DNA of 64,000 bases from Endozoicomonas sp. G2_1 (GTDB taxonomy: Bacteria; Pseudomonadota; Gammaproteobacteria; Enterobacterales; Alteromonadaceae), in the NCBI RefSeq assembly GCF_017744155.1, contig NZ_JAGHQT010000001.1:496001-560000 (forward strand), read 5' to 3'. The translations under genes were made by a program, and so were the position numbers. The notes under the pieces are model-generated. The model made no database searches and had not been told where the DNA came from. It saw only the letters and a program-made list of their open reading frames with translations. Below, piece by piece: positions 9,226 to 18,538 of this stretch. Numbering within the stretch: the stretch's first letter is position 1; every line of letters begins with the position of its first letter.

Positions 9226-11490
9226 CTACATGCCTGCGCGAATAAAGCCGCCAAACTGCCAGTTCTCAAGTGTCTGATGTAAGTGTTCTCGCACTTGTTG
9301 GCTACTGGATAAACTCAAGACGTAATTCAACAGCGCTTGTGCATCAGTGAGGTTAACATGGCGAATAATCCACTTTATTCGCGCCACATTATGAGGGTTC
9401 ATACTGAGCTTATCGTAGCCCATCGCTAACAATAACAATGCACCAGCTGGCTCTCCAGCCAGTTCACCACATAAACTTAATGGCACAGATAAACGCTTGG
9501 CTGCTTGCGAAATACTGTTGAGTGCATGCAAGACCGCCGGGTGATATGAATCATAAAGTGCCGAAACTCTCGGGTTATTGCGGTCAACGGCTAATAAATA
9601 CTGGGTCAAATCGTTACTACCAACCGAGAAAAAGTCTACTCGCTCAGCTAAGCTCGCCAGCTGAAAAATAGTGCCGGGAACTTCAATCATGACACCGACT
9701 TTAGGTTTGGCTAACAGCTGTTGATAGTCTTGTGAAACTTCTTGATAAGCTTGGTTAATCAAGCGCAGTGCTTCGTCGACTTCTTCAGCACCGGCGACCA
9801 TCGGCAGCATAATAGCGAGATTGCCATAGGGTTGATTAGCGCGCATCATCGCCCTAACCTGCACCAAAAATATCTCAGGATGATCTAAGGTTATCCGGAT
9901 ACCACGCCAGCCCAAAAATGGATTTTCCTCTTCGATAGGAAAATATGGCAGTGCTTTATCGCCGCCAATATCAAGGGTTCTCATCACCACACTTTGCTCG
10001 GCAAATGACGACAAAACCTCGCTGTAAAGCTTGGTTTGCTCGTGCTCTGTAGGAAAGCTTTGGCGATTCATAAAAGGAATTTCAGTGCGGTACAAACCGA
10101 TACCTTGAGCACCGGCGTTTTTCGAGTGCTCAAACCCCACGGCCAAGCCTGCGTTTAACTGTAATTGAACAATATGACCATCTGGCGTTTGCGCGGGTAA
10201 ATCAACAACCTGTTTCACTTTATCGGCTAAAAAGTGCTCTTCGACAACCAATGCTTGATATGCACTCAGTAAGTGCTCGTCAGGCGCAATAAAGAGTTCG
10301 CCACTGTAGCCGTCAACAATAGTTGTAACCGGTGATAAGTCGGCTAAATTAAGCTGTTCAACCCCCATCACAGCAGGTAAACCCAAAGCCCTCGCTAATA
10401 TCGCGGCATGTGAGTTTTGCGAGCCCGTTAGCGAGACCATGGCTTTCATACCTCGGTGCTGATGCTCCGCCAACATACTGGCAGTCACTTCGTGCGCCAC
10501 CAACACGTATTGCTCAGGTAGTGAACTCAACTGTTCTTGCGCTTGCTCAATATAACTGAGCAAACGATTACCCAAGTCGCGAATATCACTCGCTCTTTCA
10601 CGCAAGTAGCTATCATCGAGATTATTGAACTTGCTAATGTACTGCTCAAAAACCAATTTTAACGCGCTAGCGACATTCCAACCGGCGTTTATTTCGCTTT
10701 CAATTTCTTGAGTTAACGCTGGACTGTCGAGCATGTGCTTATACATTTCAAAAATATCTAAGCTTTGATCGCTAATCAAACCACTGAGCTCTGCGCTCAT
10801 TTTGTTGAAATCGGCTCGGGTCTTTTTCGCCGCCATCCGAAGCAGTTTCAGCTGTTTTTTATGGTTGCTGTCACGAGTTAAGGCAACATTTTTCAATTCG
10901 GCTTTTGGCTGACAAATCCAAACAGGTGCAATGGCGACACCCGATGAGCCTGGAATGCCTTTCAACGGTTGATGATAGAGCTGTTGTTGGCGATTAGTAA
11001 AACTTGCGTGGCGAGCTTCGGCATTTGCTAATACCGCAGCAATTTGAGCCGACAACGTGACAACAAAAGCTTCTTCGAGTTCAGAAAACTGCCTAACCTG
11101 ATATTGACGCAACGAAATAACACCAAGTACTTTGCGTTGATGTATAATTGGCGTCCCTAAAAACGCTTGAAAATCGTCTTCATTGGCATCGGGCAGATAT
11201 TTAAAATAAGGGTGATGTTGTGCATCGGCGACATTAATTGGTTCTTCGCGCTGACCGACAAAACCAACCAAACCTTCAGAAAAGCCAACACAAACTTGGC
11301 CGATAGAAGTTTGCGCAAAGCCGTCTGAAGCCATCAAACGAAAGTGGCCCGCTTGGTAGTCGGCAATGTAAACCGAACAACAGTCGGCACTGATAGCAGA
11401 CTTTACTTGCTCAACTAGCTGCTGTAATGCCTTAGCAAGATCAGCTTCTTGACTGAAACCTAAGACAATTTTTCGCAACTTAGTGAGCAT
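9226..11490 (-). CDS. ptsP: PTS-Ntr enzyme I (GAF-domain phosphoenolpyruvate-protein phosphotransferase)
   Basis: PtsP takes phosphate from PEP and passes it to NPr, heading the nitrogen-related regulatory PTS rather than sugar uptake. Domain order in the 754-aa protein: GAF sensor at about 15-158, HPr-binding helical region at about 175-330, the phosphohistidine domain with active His361 in LTGSQNSHAAILARALG, and the C-terminal PEP-binding barrel with FFSVGSNDLTQYLLAVDRNN and the LCGELAGEPAG cysteine loop. All catalytic landmarks are intact. The gene follows rppH by 78 bp, the same order as in E. coli, with a hairpin between them. Confidence 0.96.
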   Translation of the reverse strand: MLTKLRKIVLGFSQEADLAKALQQLVEQVKSAISADCCSVYIADYQAGHFRLMASDGFAQTSIGQVCVGFSEGLVGFVGQREEPINVADAQHHPYFKYLPDANEDDFQAFLGTPIIHQRKVLGVISLRQYQVRQFSELEEAFVVTLSAQIAAVLANAEARHASFTNRQQQLYHQPLKGIPGSSGVAIAPVWICQPKAELKNVALTRDSNHKKQLKLLRMAAKKTRADFNKMSAELSGLISDQSLDIFEMYKHMLDSPALTQEIESEINAGWNVASALKLVFEQYISKFNNLDDSYLRERASDIRDLGNRLLSYIEQAQEQLSSLPEQYVLVAHEVTASMLAEHQHRGMKAMVSLTGSQNSHAAILARALGLPAVMGVEQLNLADLSPVTTIVDGYSGELFIAPDEHLLSAYQALVVEEHFLADKVKQVVDLPAQTPDGHIVQLQLNAGLAVGFEHSKNAGAQGIGLYRTEIPFMNRQSFPTEHEQTKLYSEVLSSFAEQSVVMRTLDIGGDKALPYFPIEEENPFLGWRGIRITLDHPEIFLVQVRAMMRANQPYGNLAIMLPMVAGAEEVDEALRLINQAYQEVSQDYQQLLAKPKVGVMIEVPGTIFQLASLAERVDFFSVGSNDLTQYLLAVDRNNPRVSALYDSYHPAVLHALNSISQAAKRLSVPLSLCGELAGEPAGALLLLAMGYDKLSMNPHNVARIKWIIRHVNLTDAQALLNYVLSLSSSQQVREHLHQTLENWQFGGFIRAGM

Positions 11491-11532
11491 AGTACCCCTT
11501 AGGTTAAAGAGAAGACGAATAGAAAAGAAACA

Positions 11533-11555
11533 TCGCCCATAGTCGCTATGGGCGA
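11533..11555 (-). terminator. Hairpin between rppH and ptsP (attenuator or terminator)
   Basis: A 10-bp perfect stem (TCGCCCATAG at 11533-11542, CTATGGGCGA at 11546-11555) has a 3-nt loop. Read on the minus strand it is followed by a T-rich stretch (TGTTTCTTTTCT). It may partly terminate rppH transcripts and set the ratio of ptsP expression. Confidence 0.6.
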
Positions 11556-11568
11556 AGCATAATAATAA

Positions 11569-12075
11569 TCAGTGTCGGCGTTTTCGGCGATCATAGCGGT
11601 GAATAGACAATGCCACAGGGGCAAACTCTTTCATCACTTTGCGATACACTTCCCGTTTAAACGAGACTACTTGTCTGACCGGATACCAATAACTCACCCA
11701 ACGCCAGTCATCAAATTCAGGATGTGAACAGTGTAATAAGTTCACCGCTGATTCGTGGCTGGTAAGTTTTAGTAAAAACCATTTCTGCTTTTGACCAATA
11801 CACACAGGTGTACTGTCGTGTCTTACAAAACGCTTCGGTAATTTATATCTCAGCCAGTGTTTAGTTGATGCAACAATTTTTACATGTTCGGGTTTTAATC
11901 CGACTTCTTCGTACAATTCGCGATACATGGTTTGCTCAGGTGTCTCACCTTCGTCAACGCCACCTTGCGGAAATTGCCAAGAATGTTGCCCAAAACGTCT
12001 GGCCCAAAAAACCTGTCCCCTGTCATTGATTATTACTATGCCGACATTGGCGCGATAGCCTTCGGCATCGATCAC
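11569..12075 (-). CDS. rppH: RNA pyrophosphohydrolase RppH
   Basis: RppH is a Nudix hydrolase that removes pyrophosphate from 5'-triphosphate mRNA ends and triggers RNase E decay. The Nudix box [23 protein letters not shown] is complete, and the [12 protein letters not shown] segment before it is typical of RppH. I place the start at the GTG at 12075, because [12 protein letters not shown] aligns with the E. coli N-terminus and GGGAG lies five bases before it. A TTG at 12087 would add four residues. The gene heads the ptsP string and diverges from mutH. Confidence 0.95.
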   Translation of the reverse strand: MIDAEGYRANVGIVIINDRGQVFWARRFGQHSWQFPQGGVDEGETPEQTMYRELYEEVGLKPEHVKIVASTKHWLRYKLPKRFVRHDSTPVCIGQKQKWFLLKLTSHESAVNLLHCSHPEFDDWRWVSYWYPVRQVVSFKREVYRKVMKEFAPVALSIHRYDRRKRRH

Positions 12076-12202
12076 AGGAACTCCCAACTCAAATATTCAG
12101 TAATATGTCACTGATTCTTCCACAACTTTTGGTATTGAGCAAATGAATATTTGCTTGCGCGCAGGATAGCCACTGCGGATAATAGCCAAAATCGCTGTGC
12201 TA

Positions 12203-12892
12203 ATGACCGACGTGACAAATAAATTTCCAACACCAAGCTCTGCTACTGAATTAGTCGACAGGGCCCAACAACTCGCAGGTATGACCCTAGCTGAAGCTGC
12301 TGAGCTTGCTAAGGTCAAGGTGCCTAAAAGCCTAGTCAAAGAAAAAGGCTGGATAGGCTTGCTGTTAGAAACCTTGCTCGGCGCTGATGCCGGTACCAAG
12401 GCTGAACCTGACTTTACTGAGCTTGGCATCGAATTGAAAACGCTACCTATCAGCTACACGGGCAAACCGCTTGAAACCACTTTTGTCAGTGTTGCGCCAC
12501 TCACTGGCATCAATGGTGAAACTTGGCACACGAGCCATATCTACCGAAAACTAAAGCGAGTGCTATGGGTACCGATAATCGCCGATAAAACACTTGCTGT
12601 GGCTGATCGCACCATAGCAACCAGCTTTTTATGGACACCATCACCACAGGAAGAACAACTTTTAAAACAGGACTGGCAAGAACTCACCGATATGATCGCC
12701 CTTGGTCAAGTTGAACAAATAAACGGTCGTATTGGTCAAGTGCTACAACTGCGCCCAAAAGCCGCCAACAGCCAAGTAAAAACACAGGCTTTTGACCAAC
12801 ACGGACGCCCATTTATGACACTGCCCCGTGGTTTTTACTTAAAAACTCAATTCACCCAACAACTTTTAAACGCTCATTTGCGTATCAATTGA
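12203..12892 (+). CDS. mutH: DNA mismatch repair endonuclease MutH
   Basis: MutH nicks the unmethylated strand at hemimethylated GATC sites after MutS/MutL activation. The ATG at 12203 gives 229 aa, matching E. coli. The catalytic triad of the PD-(D/E)xK fold falls exactly at Asp70, Glu77 and Lys79 (PDFTELGIELK). The C-terminal GFYLKTQFTQQLL segment ends normally. A GTG two codons earlier (12197) is less likely. The presence of mutH implies Dam-type GATC methylation in this organism. It is divergent from rppH, a conserved arrangement. Confidence 0.96.
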   Translation: MTDVTNKFPTPSSATELVDRAQQLAGMTLAEAAELAKVKVPKSLVKEKGWIGLLLETLLGADAGTKAEPDFTELGIELKTLPISYTGKPLETTFVSVAPLTGINGETWHTSHIYRKLKRVLWVPIIADKTLAVADRTIATSFLWTPSPQEEQLLKQDWQELTDMIALGQVEQINGRIGQVLQLRPKAANSQVKTQAFDQHGRPFMTLPRGFYLKTQFTQQLLNAHLRIN

Positions 12893-13053
12893 TAAATAAG
12901 TCACTTTACAAGTTTACTTTTATTTGTTGTATTAGAGGTTAGTAAGTCCTCACCACAAGTCATGCCACATTTGTTTTTTACTTATCGGATAAACCAGATA
13001 AAATAAGCATCATTATCGTAACGGCCAAACAATCGAGATAACTAGTATTTTAC

Positions 13054-14487
13054 ATGACAGCATTCGCTAAATTTGATCGCTACATTACCGGTATATTTTT
13101 TCTTACCGTCGTCACCCTAATTGCGACCTCATATTTCGCTTTTAAGGCGGTTTTAGGCGTTCATTACAAACAGCAACAAGAAATAATGCTACCGCTGTAC
13201 TCTTTAGTGACTGCTGAAATAGTACGTCCGCTGATTGCATCGCACTACATGGCCAATGATGAATTTTTGATTGACCACATTGAGCAAGACAGCGTCGATA
13301 AAAAGAAGTTACTGACCTACCTAAAACGCTTATCAAACGAATACGGCATGCTTACGTTTATCGCCATCGATAAACACAACTTTAGACTTGACTCAGGTAA
13401 TCAAGTACACAGTTTAAGCGTTGAGGATTCTGAGTGGTATCACAGGTTAAAAGCGCAAGATAAAGATCAATTTGCCGATATCGGCAACGCTGAAGACCCA
13501 CACCTGTACTTCGATGTCAAAATGTATAATGCCGACAAGTTTATTGGTTTTGCTGGCGTTGGCTTAGATTTGAATTATTTTGCCGATACCTTTGCCAACC
13601 TAAAGCAGCAATACGGTTTTAACCTTTACTTTGTCGACGAAAATAATGAAGTAACACTGTCTTCTGATGCGATAATGAAAACCGAAAGTCACCACCGACG
13701 CGAACAAATAGTTAACTTAAATGAGCTCGAATGGTTTCAGCACTATCAAAAGCAAACAGATAAATCACAAGGCACTGTCATCGACACTGGCACTGAAAGC
13801 TTATCGGTCTCTGTGCTCCCGGTGAAAGAGCTTAACTGGCAAGTCTATATTACTGCGCCACCGGCGAGCGAACAAAATGCTTACTGGCAGATATTTTTCA
13901 GCCGCTTTAGTATTTTCGTTGTAGTAGCAACAATCTTATATTGGTTATTTCTAAAATCACTTAAGGCATACCAAAAACGCCTGGTTGCCGACGCCGAAAT
14001 TGACTTTTTAACCAAATTACCAAACCGGACATACATTAACTGGTGGTTTGATAGTATCAAGACCGAGCATACTAGTCTGAGTATAGTAATGGCCGACATT
14101 GACCACTTTAAATCCATCAATGACACTCATGGCCACTTAATCGGTGACGATGTTTTAAAATCAGTTGCAGAAACGCTGAGCAGTAATGTTCGTAAAATGG
14201 ATATTGTTGGTCGCTGGGGTGGCGAAGAGTTTATCTTACTATTTCCTGACACTGAAATAGATCAAGTGATCGAAGTCACTGAAAGGATCAGACACAATAT
14301 TGAGCAATTGCCATTTAAAAACAAACTCAACAACCAAAGCTTTTCTACCACGGTCAGCTTTGGTGTCAGCCATGGCAATTTAGCCAATACTGATATTGAA
14401 TCATTAATCGAAAATGCCGACAACGCCCTTTATCAAGCGAAAAAAGCAGGCCGTAATCAAGTGATTTGCCAGCCAAGCGCTGACTAA
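13054..14487 (+). CDS. Membrane-bound diguanylate cyclase with periplasmic sensor
   Basis: The 477-aa protein synthesises cyclic di-GMP. It has a membrane helix at about 12-32, a periplasmic Cache-like sensor at about 35-270 (including LYFDVKMYNADKFIGFAGVG at 151-170), a second helix at about 283-300 and a C-terminal GGDEF domain. The active site reads GGEEF at 389-393. An intact RxxD inhibitory site (Arg380-Asp383) lies exactly five residues before it, so it should be active and feedback-inhibited. No operon partner is visible, and the sensor ligand is unknown. Confidence 0.93.
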   Translation: MTAFAKFDRYITGIFFLTVVTLIATSYFAFKAVLGVHYKQQQEIMLPLYSLVTAEIVRPLIASHYMANDEFLIDHIEQDSVDKKKLLTYLKRLSNEYGMLTFIAIDKHNFRLDSGNQVHSLSVEDSEWYHRLKAQDKDQFADIGNAEDPHLYFDVKMYNADKFIGFAGVGLDLNYFADTFANLKQQYGFNLYFVDENNEVTLSSDAIMKTESHHRREQIVNLNELEWFQHYQKQTDKSQGTVIDTGTESLSVSVLPVKELNWQVYITAPPASEQNAYWQIFFSRFSIFVVVATILYWLFLKSLKAYQKRLVADAEIDFLTKLPNRTYINWWFDSIKTEHTSLSIVMADIDHFKSINDTHGHLIGDDVLKSVAETLSSNVRKMDIVGRWGGEEFILLFPDTEIDQVIEVTERIRHNIEQLPFKNKLNNQSFSTTVSFGVSHGNLANTDIESLIENADNALYQAKKAGRNQVICQPSAD

Positions 14488-14526
14488 AATTTCAATCGTA
14501 TTTTAATCAGCGCTTAACTTGCCTGT

Positions 14527-14578
14527 GTATCTAGACTTCAGTATCGAGACTTAAGCGTCGATACTTGAACATAGATAC
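14527..14578. terminator. Nested inverted repeat between convergent genes
   Basis: An inner 8-bp stem (AGTATCGA at 14540-14547, TCGATACT at 14558-14565) lies inside an outer 7-bp stem (GTATCTA at 14527-14533, TAGATAC at 14572-14578). It sits between the convergent cyclase and yeaD genes. There is no clear T-run, so a terminator role is only likely from position. Confidence 0.45.
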
Positions 14579-14593
14579 TAGAGAGCACAAATA

Positions 14594-15439
14594 TTAGAGT
14601 GATAAAACGGAAACTCTTTGTCCTAAGCTAAATGATTGGCCAGCATCAATTGTCGTTAGTTCAGTGCGCGCGGCCTCTAAACAAACGTACTCCAATTGGC
14701 CATTTTCGCTAATATCCTTCATTCTGGCGGCAATCGTTGCATCAGGATTCCAAAGTACCCATTGGCTGATGTTAGTTGGCTCAATCGCAATAACGCGTTT
14801 TAAGCCTTTATCAATCAATCTCATTGATTGGCCGCTGTGATAAATGCGATCTATCGCCCCCATACAACTATTGACCTCACCCGCTGGTTGCTCTTGTTCG
14901 GTCAACTGGTCGTAGTAATCAACCTGACTCAGTTCAGGGATCTGACAATTTTCCGGGTGGCTTACAGTAAAATAACTGTGTAACGCACCGCTAAACTCAA
15001 CGGCATGTTCAGCTAAATTGGTAATAAGCAACTGTTGGCTGAACTCGACACCAAAGCTCAAATGCTGCTCTAATTTAGCCGCTGCTGGCCAAAGCGCATG
15101 CGTATTTTGACCCTGCCAAACTAGCCTAATATCAACCACATCATCAGTCGTGGTAATTGAAGCAACTTTCCATAACTGGTTACGAGCAAAACCGTGATTA
15201 CCACCGTCTTGATACGGCCCAAACCAAGGCCAGCAGATTGGTACACCGCCCCGAATAGCTTTGCCCTTGTTAAAGTATGCCGCTTTGCTAAGCCAAAATA
15301 CTTGCTCCTGATCTTTAGGCTGCCAGGTCAGCACTTGGCCACCATATAAACTGACACTGGCAACAAAATTAGGGTGAACAATATCTAAAATTGGCAAACC
15401 ATTTATCTGGCGCCAACTTACTGAACTAGTATGAGACAA
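14594..15439 (-). CDS. yeaD: D-hexose-6-phosphate mutarotase (YeaD-like aldose 1-epimerase)
   Basis: This 281-aa protein of the galactose mutarotase fold interconverts alpha and beta anomers of hexose 6-phosphates. Typical family segments are GGQVLTWQP near residue 34, IRGGVPICWPWFG near 62-74, FSGALHSYFTVS near 143-154 with the catalytic-type histidine, and WNPDATIAARM near the end. The start is a TTG at 15439 supported by AGAGGAA about ten bases upstream; no ATG fits. It is the last gene on this strand before the amidohydrolase terminator region and is probably transcribed alone. Confidence 0.9.
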   Translation of the reverse strand: MSHTSSVSWRQINGLPILDIVHPNFVASVSLYGGQVLTWQPKDQEQVFWLSKAAYFNKGKAIRGGVPICWPWFGPYQDGGNHGFARNQLWKVASITTTDDVVDIRLVWQGQNTHALWPAAAKLEQHLSFGVEFSQQLLITNLAEHAVEFSGALHSYFTVSHPENCQIPELSQVDYYDQLTEQEQPAGEVNSCMGAIDRIYHSGQSMRLIDKGLKRVIAIEPTNISQWVLWNPDATIAARMKDISENGQLEYVCLEAARTELTTIDAGQSFSLGQRVSVLSL

Positions 15440-15542
15440 AGCAAATTCCTCTGAGAGTTCTAAATCAACTTAATAATAAAATCCCTGTACAAATCCGCTC
15501 TTTGCCTTCCATGGCATCGCTGGATAAGTACTTCCCTGTACA

Positions 15543-15575
15543 AAAAAGCTGCTGATATTATATCAGCAGCTTTTT
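15543..15575. terminator. Strong terminator downstream of the amidohydrolase operon
   Basis: A 15-bp perfect stem (AAAAAGCTGCTGATA at 15543-15557, TATCAGCAGCTTTTT at 15561-15575) has a 3-nt loop. In the minus direction it follows the amidohydrolase pair and ends in a T-run. Confidence 0.92.
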
Positions 15576-15602
15576 AGGTGACTACAACGCATAAGTAAAG
15601 CG

Positions 15603-16877
15603 TTACTTGGTATAAGCGCGAGGCATATCGGTATCTGCAGTATAACGCTTGCGCAGGGCATCTTGGCGACTTTCGGTACCGTACTCTTGGCCTGAAATCC
15701 ACATTTGCTCAACGTGACTATTTAAGTCTAAAGGATCTGCACTCCAAAGCACTAAGTCAGCTTTTTGACCAACAGCTACGCGTCCGGTATCCAAGCCAAA
15801 AATATCGGCAACATTAGCACTAATAGCAGCAATAGCTTGCTCTTTGGTCAAGCCATTGGCAACTGCGTTACCCGCGTTGTATCTAAGTTGATACAAGTTA
15901 TGGGTATCACCGCCAACAGTTAAGGCAATTTTCACACCTGCACTCGTCAGTAGTTCAGCGTTTTTCAACGAGTTGTGCAAGCTATCAAAACCGCCCGGCA
16001 AATTGCTAATTGGGTTAATAATGACAGGGATTTCCGCCTTCGCCAATTTATCTGCAACCACTGCACCGTCTTCTGCACCAGCGATAACTAAGTTAATGCC
16101 AAACTTGTCTTTTAGCTTGATCAACTGGACTAAGTCAATGGCGCGATCAGCATAAACAATCACAGGTAATTGCCCCGTGATAACTTTCGCCATTAGCTGT
16201 TCTTTTTTGCTTGGTTCCTTGTCCGACTCACTCGACTTTTTCTTATCAGCTTTTTTTGAGGATTGGCTTTTAGCCATCTTGCTGTGAGCTTTTTCAGCAC
16301 TTTCTAACTCGTCGATTAGATTTTGTAAATCCATCGCGCGTGAGCCTTTACTCTTAGCACCTAAGCTGACGATTACCGCTTTATCTGTCGCAATCACACT
16401 GTCAAAGTCACCAGTCAGCTCAGTAACAAAAGCTTGGCCTTTAAAGATACTATCACCGCCTTGAGGCACTGAAACGTTAGTAGTAATACCACCCTTACGC
16501 GTATATGGAATCACACTCGTTTTAGGGTTAAAGGCCAAACTGGCATCAAAGGTGATGTCAGCCTTTTTATCTCGGGCATCGCGACTGTTAGCAACTGCGC
16601 CAACCTCGACTAAGCCCAATTGATTCATGCTACCAATAAAGCCCGGTGTTAATACCTTGCCCTTGGCGTCAACAACTTGATCCGCTTCTACTGACGCAGG
16701 GTTAATTGCACTAATCACACCGTTATCAACAATAACGGTTGCCCCTTCAAGGACTCCCTGCTCAGTGGCGCTATAGACTTTGGCATTAGTAATTGCCAAG
16801 CTTGCTGCCAAACTCGAAAATGCCGCTAAACTCGGTGCTAGAGCAAGTGCTAATAGTGATTTTTTAAACATTGTCAT
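15603..16877 (-). CDS. Exported amidohydrolase-fold protein lacking the HxH metal motif
   Basis: The 424-aa protein begins with a signal peptide (MFKKSLLALALAPSLAAFSSLA) and has the amidohydrolase layout: N-terminal beta-sandwich, TIM-barrel middle and the C-terminal GQKADLVLWSADPLD segment. The metal-binding motif expected after TPG is missing: residues 77-88 read TPGFIGSMNQLG, so the HxH pair is replaced by Met84 and Gln86. A Lys/Ser-rich charged insertion covers about 195-226. It is encoded 10 bp after an intact paralogue and is probably a non-catalytic or differently working partner. The ATG at 16877 has GGGAG six bases upstream. Confidence 0.85.
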   Translation of the reverse strand: MTMFKKSLLALALAPSLAAFSSLAASLAITNAKVYSATEQGVLEGATVIVDNGVISAINPASVEADQVVDAKGKVLTPGFIGSMNQLGLVEVGAVANSRDARDKKADITFDASLAFNPKTSVIPYTRKGGITTNVSVPQGGDSIFKGQAFVTELTGDFDSVIATDKAVIVSLGAKSKGSRAMDLQNLIDELESAEKAHSKMAKSQSSKKADKKKSSESDKEPSKKEQLMAKVITGQLPVIVYADRAIDLVQLIKLKDKFGINLVIAGAEDGAVVADKLAKAEIPVIINPISNLPGGFDSLHNSLKNAELLTSAGVKIALTVGGDTHNLYQLRYNAGNAVANGLTKEQAIAAISANVADIFGLDTGRVAVGQKADLVLWSADPLDLNSHVEQMWISGQEYGTESRQDALRKRYTADTDMPRAYTK

Positions 16878-16887
16878 GACTCACTCC

Positions 16888-18270
16888 CTATGGTTGGCCT
16901 AGTAGAAAATCGCTTTTCGCTTGATATTTAGGATCAAAGCGGTCGTATACTTTAGCGCCATCGACAAACACTTGTTCTGCTTGCGCGTATACGCTAAACG
17001 GGTTCATGTTCCAAAGCACAACATCGGCTTTTTTACCTGTTTCCAAACTACCCGTCACGTCTTCAATACCCAGCGATTTAGCGGCATTTGAAGTAATCCA
17101 AACAATGGCATCTTGTTCCGTTAATTCAAAGCCAGCATCTTGAGCGCGATATAACACTTTACCCGCTTCTTGGTTTAATCGTTGAATGGTTGAAGATGAA
17201 TCAGAGTGAACAACTGCACACGAGTTTTTCATCGCATCAACAATAGCTACATTTTCCAATACCATATCGTAAGCTTCCATTTTGAAGCCCCACCAATCTG
17301 GCCACATCGCTGCACAATTACCATTATCAGCTAATAAGTCAGCAATTTTGTATGCCTCAACTGCGTGATGGAAAGTACCGGCGTGGTAGTTAAACTCTTT
17401 GCCTAAATCAATCATCATCGCCATTTCTTCGGCTTTGTAACAGTGGTTGTGAATCAGAATTTCACCGTCGAGTACACCTTTTAACGTGTCTAACTGAACA
17501 TTGCGCTCTGGCGCTTCAGGGTTTAAGCCCGCAGCGTAATCCGCTTCATATTTGTCCCACGCGCGCTTGTATTCTGTCGCTAAATGCCAAGCTTCGCGGT
17601 AACCTGCCATGTTACCCATACGAGTTTGTGGTGCCTCAGTGCGGCTGCCATAAACTCGTTTTGGATTTTCACCACAAGCCATTTTCAAACCGTAAGGCGC
17701 ATTTGGAAACTTCATACTTTGCATGGTGTGACCTGGCACGTTGCGCAAAGTCACGCCGCGACCACCAATTAAGTTCGCTGAACCCGGTAAAATCTGTAAG
17801 GTTGTCACACCGCCAGCGCGAGCTGCTTGAAAACCAGGATCTTGTGGCCAAACACTGTGCTCAGACCACACTTCAGCAGTCACTGGCGCGGTCATTTCGT
17901 TACCGTCGGCATGGGACTCAACGCTCGGGCTTGGATAAACACCTAAGTGCGAGTGAACATCAATAATTCCCGGTGTTAACCACTTGCCTTTGGCGTCAAT
18001 AACTGTCGCATCGGCATCACTTAGCGATTGACCAACACTGACTACTTTACCATCGGCAAACAAGACATCGGCGTTATCGATGCGCTCGCCAGTACCCGTC
18101 AGTACTGTTGCATTAGTAATAAGCGTTTTTGCCGCTGGCAATGGTTGATAGGTGCTCGGATACGGGTCTTTGTTAACCGTAACTTTAGCGTCTTGGCGCT
18201 CTTGCTGGCCGCAACCAGTCAGGCCAATTGCAACAGCAGCAACCAATAGCGATGGTGCCAATTTTTGCAT
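16888..18270 (-). CDS. Lipoprotein amidohydrolase (imidazolonepropionase-like)
   Basis: The 460-aa metal-dependent hydrolase of the amidohydrolase superfamily is exported as a lipoprotein. The N-terminus ends in the lipobox LTGC with Cys20. The metal motif TPGIIDVHSHLG has His106 and His108. Further likely ligands lie in LIHNHCYKAEE, TFHHAVEAY and VVHSDSS, and the C-terminus has the standard GKKADVVLWNMNPF segment. The substrate is not predictable; extracytoplasmic relatives are often annotated as amidases or peptidases. It is the first gene of a two-gene operon with the motif-less paralogue, 10 bp apart. Confidence 0.9.
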   Translation of the reverse strand: MQKLAPSLLVAAVAIGLTGCGQQERQDAKVTVNKDPYPSTYQPLPAAKTLITNATVLTGTGERIDNADVLFADGKVVSVGQSLSDADATVIDAKGKWLTPGIIDVHSHLGVYPSPSVESHADGNEMTAPVTAEVWSEHSVWPQDPGFQAARAGGVTTLQILPGSANLIGGRGVTLRNVPGHTMQSMKFPNAPYGLKMACGENPKRVYGSRTEAPQTRMGNMAGYREAWHLATEYKRAWDKYEADYAAGLNPEAPERNVQLDTLKGVLDGEILIHNHCYKAEEMAMMIDLGKEFNYHAGTFHHAVEAYKIADLLADNGNCAAMWPDWWGFKMEAYDMVLENVAIVDAMKNSCAVVHSDSSSTIQRLNQEAGKVLYRAQDAGFELTEQDAIVWITSNAAKSLGIEDVTGSLETGKKADVVLWNMNPFSVYAQAEQVFVDGAKVYDRFDPKYQAKSDFLLGQP

Positions 18271-18448
18271 AGTTAAGTTCCTGTTTTTTTTAAATTTTAT
18301 TAAAATATAATTTAGTAGTTTTAGCTAACAATTTGGCGCTAGCTAAACAAGACAATGACGAGATACATTATTATAACAAATTAGAAACAACAAGCACCTA
18401 CGAGATAAGTAACCAATAAATCAGACCAACGGCGGAAACCATTAATAC

Positions 18449-18480
18449 AGTTCGAAAGGAAAAAGTTCGAAAGGAGAAAA
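18449..18480. repeat. Two tandem copies of a 15-bp unit
   Basis: The unit AGTTCGAAAGGAAAA at 18449-18463 is followed directly by a copy with one inserted G. It lies in the intergenic stretch between the amidohydrolase operon and msrQ. No function is apparent. Confidence 0.6.
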
Positions 18481-18538
18481 AGAGCGGTGGCGGATTGTGT
18501 TAATCACAAACTCCACCAAAATTAAGACCACTGTTTAC

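Noticed and set aside
12097-12429. 110-aa frame on the minus strand across the mutH start
   Set aside because: It is antisense to the well-supported N-terminus of MutH and has no recognisable family pattern.
15481-15545. Direct repeat CCCTGTACAAA near 15483 and 15533
   Set aside because: Two short copies about 50 bp apart without flanking structure are within chance and carry no evident function.
17628-17966. 112-aa plus-strand frame inside the amidohydrolase gene
   Set aside because: It is antisense to a strongly supported coding sequence and has no signature of its own.
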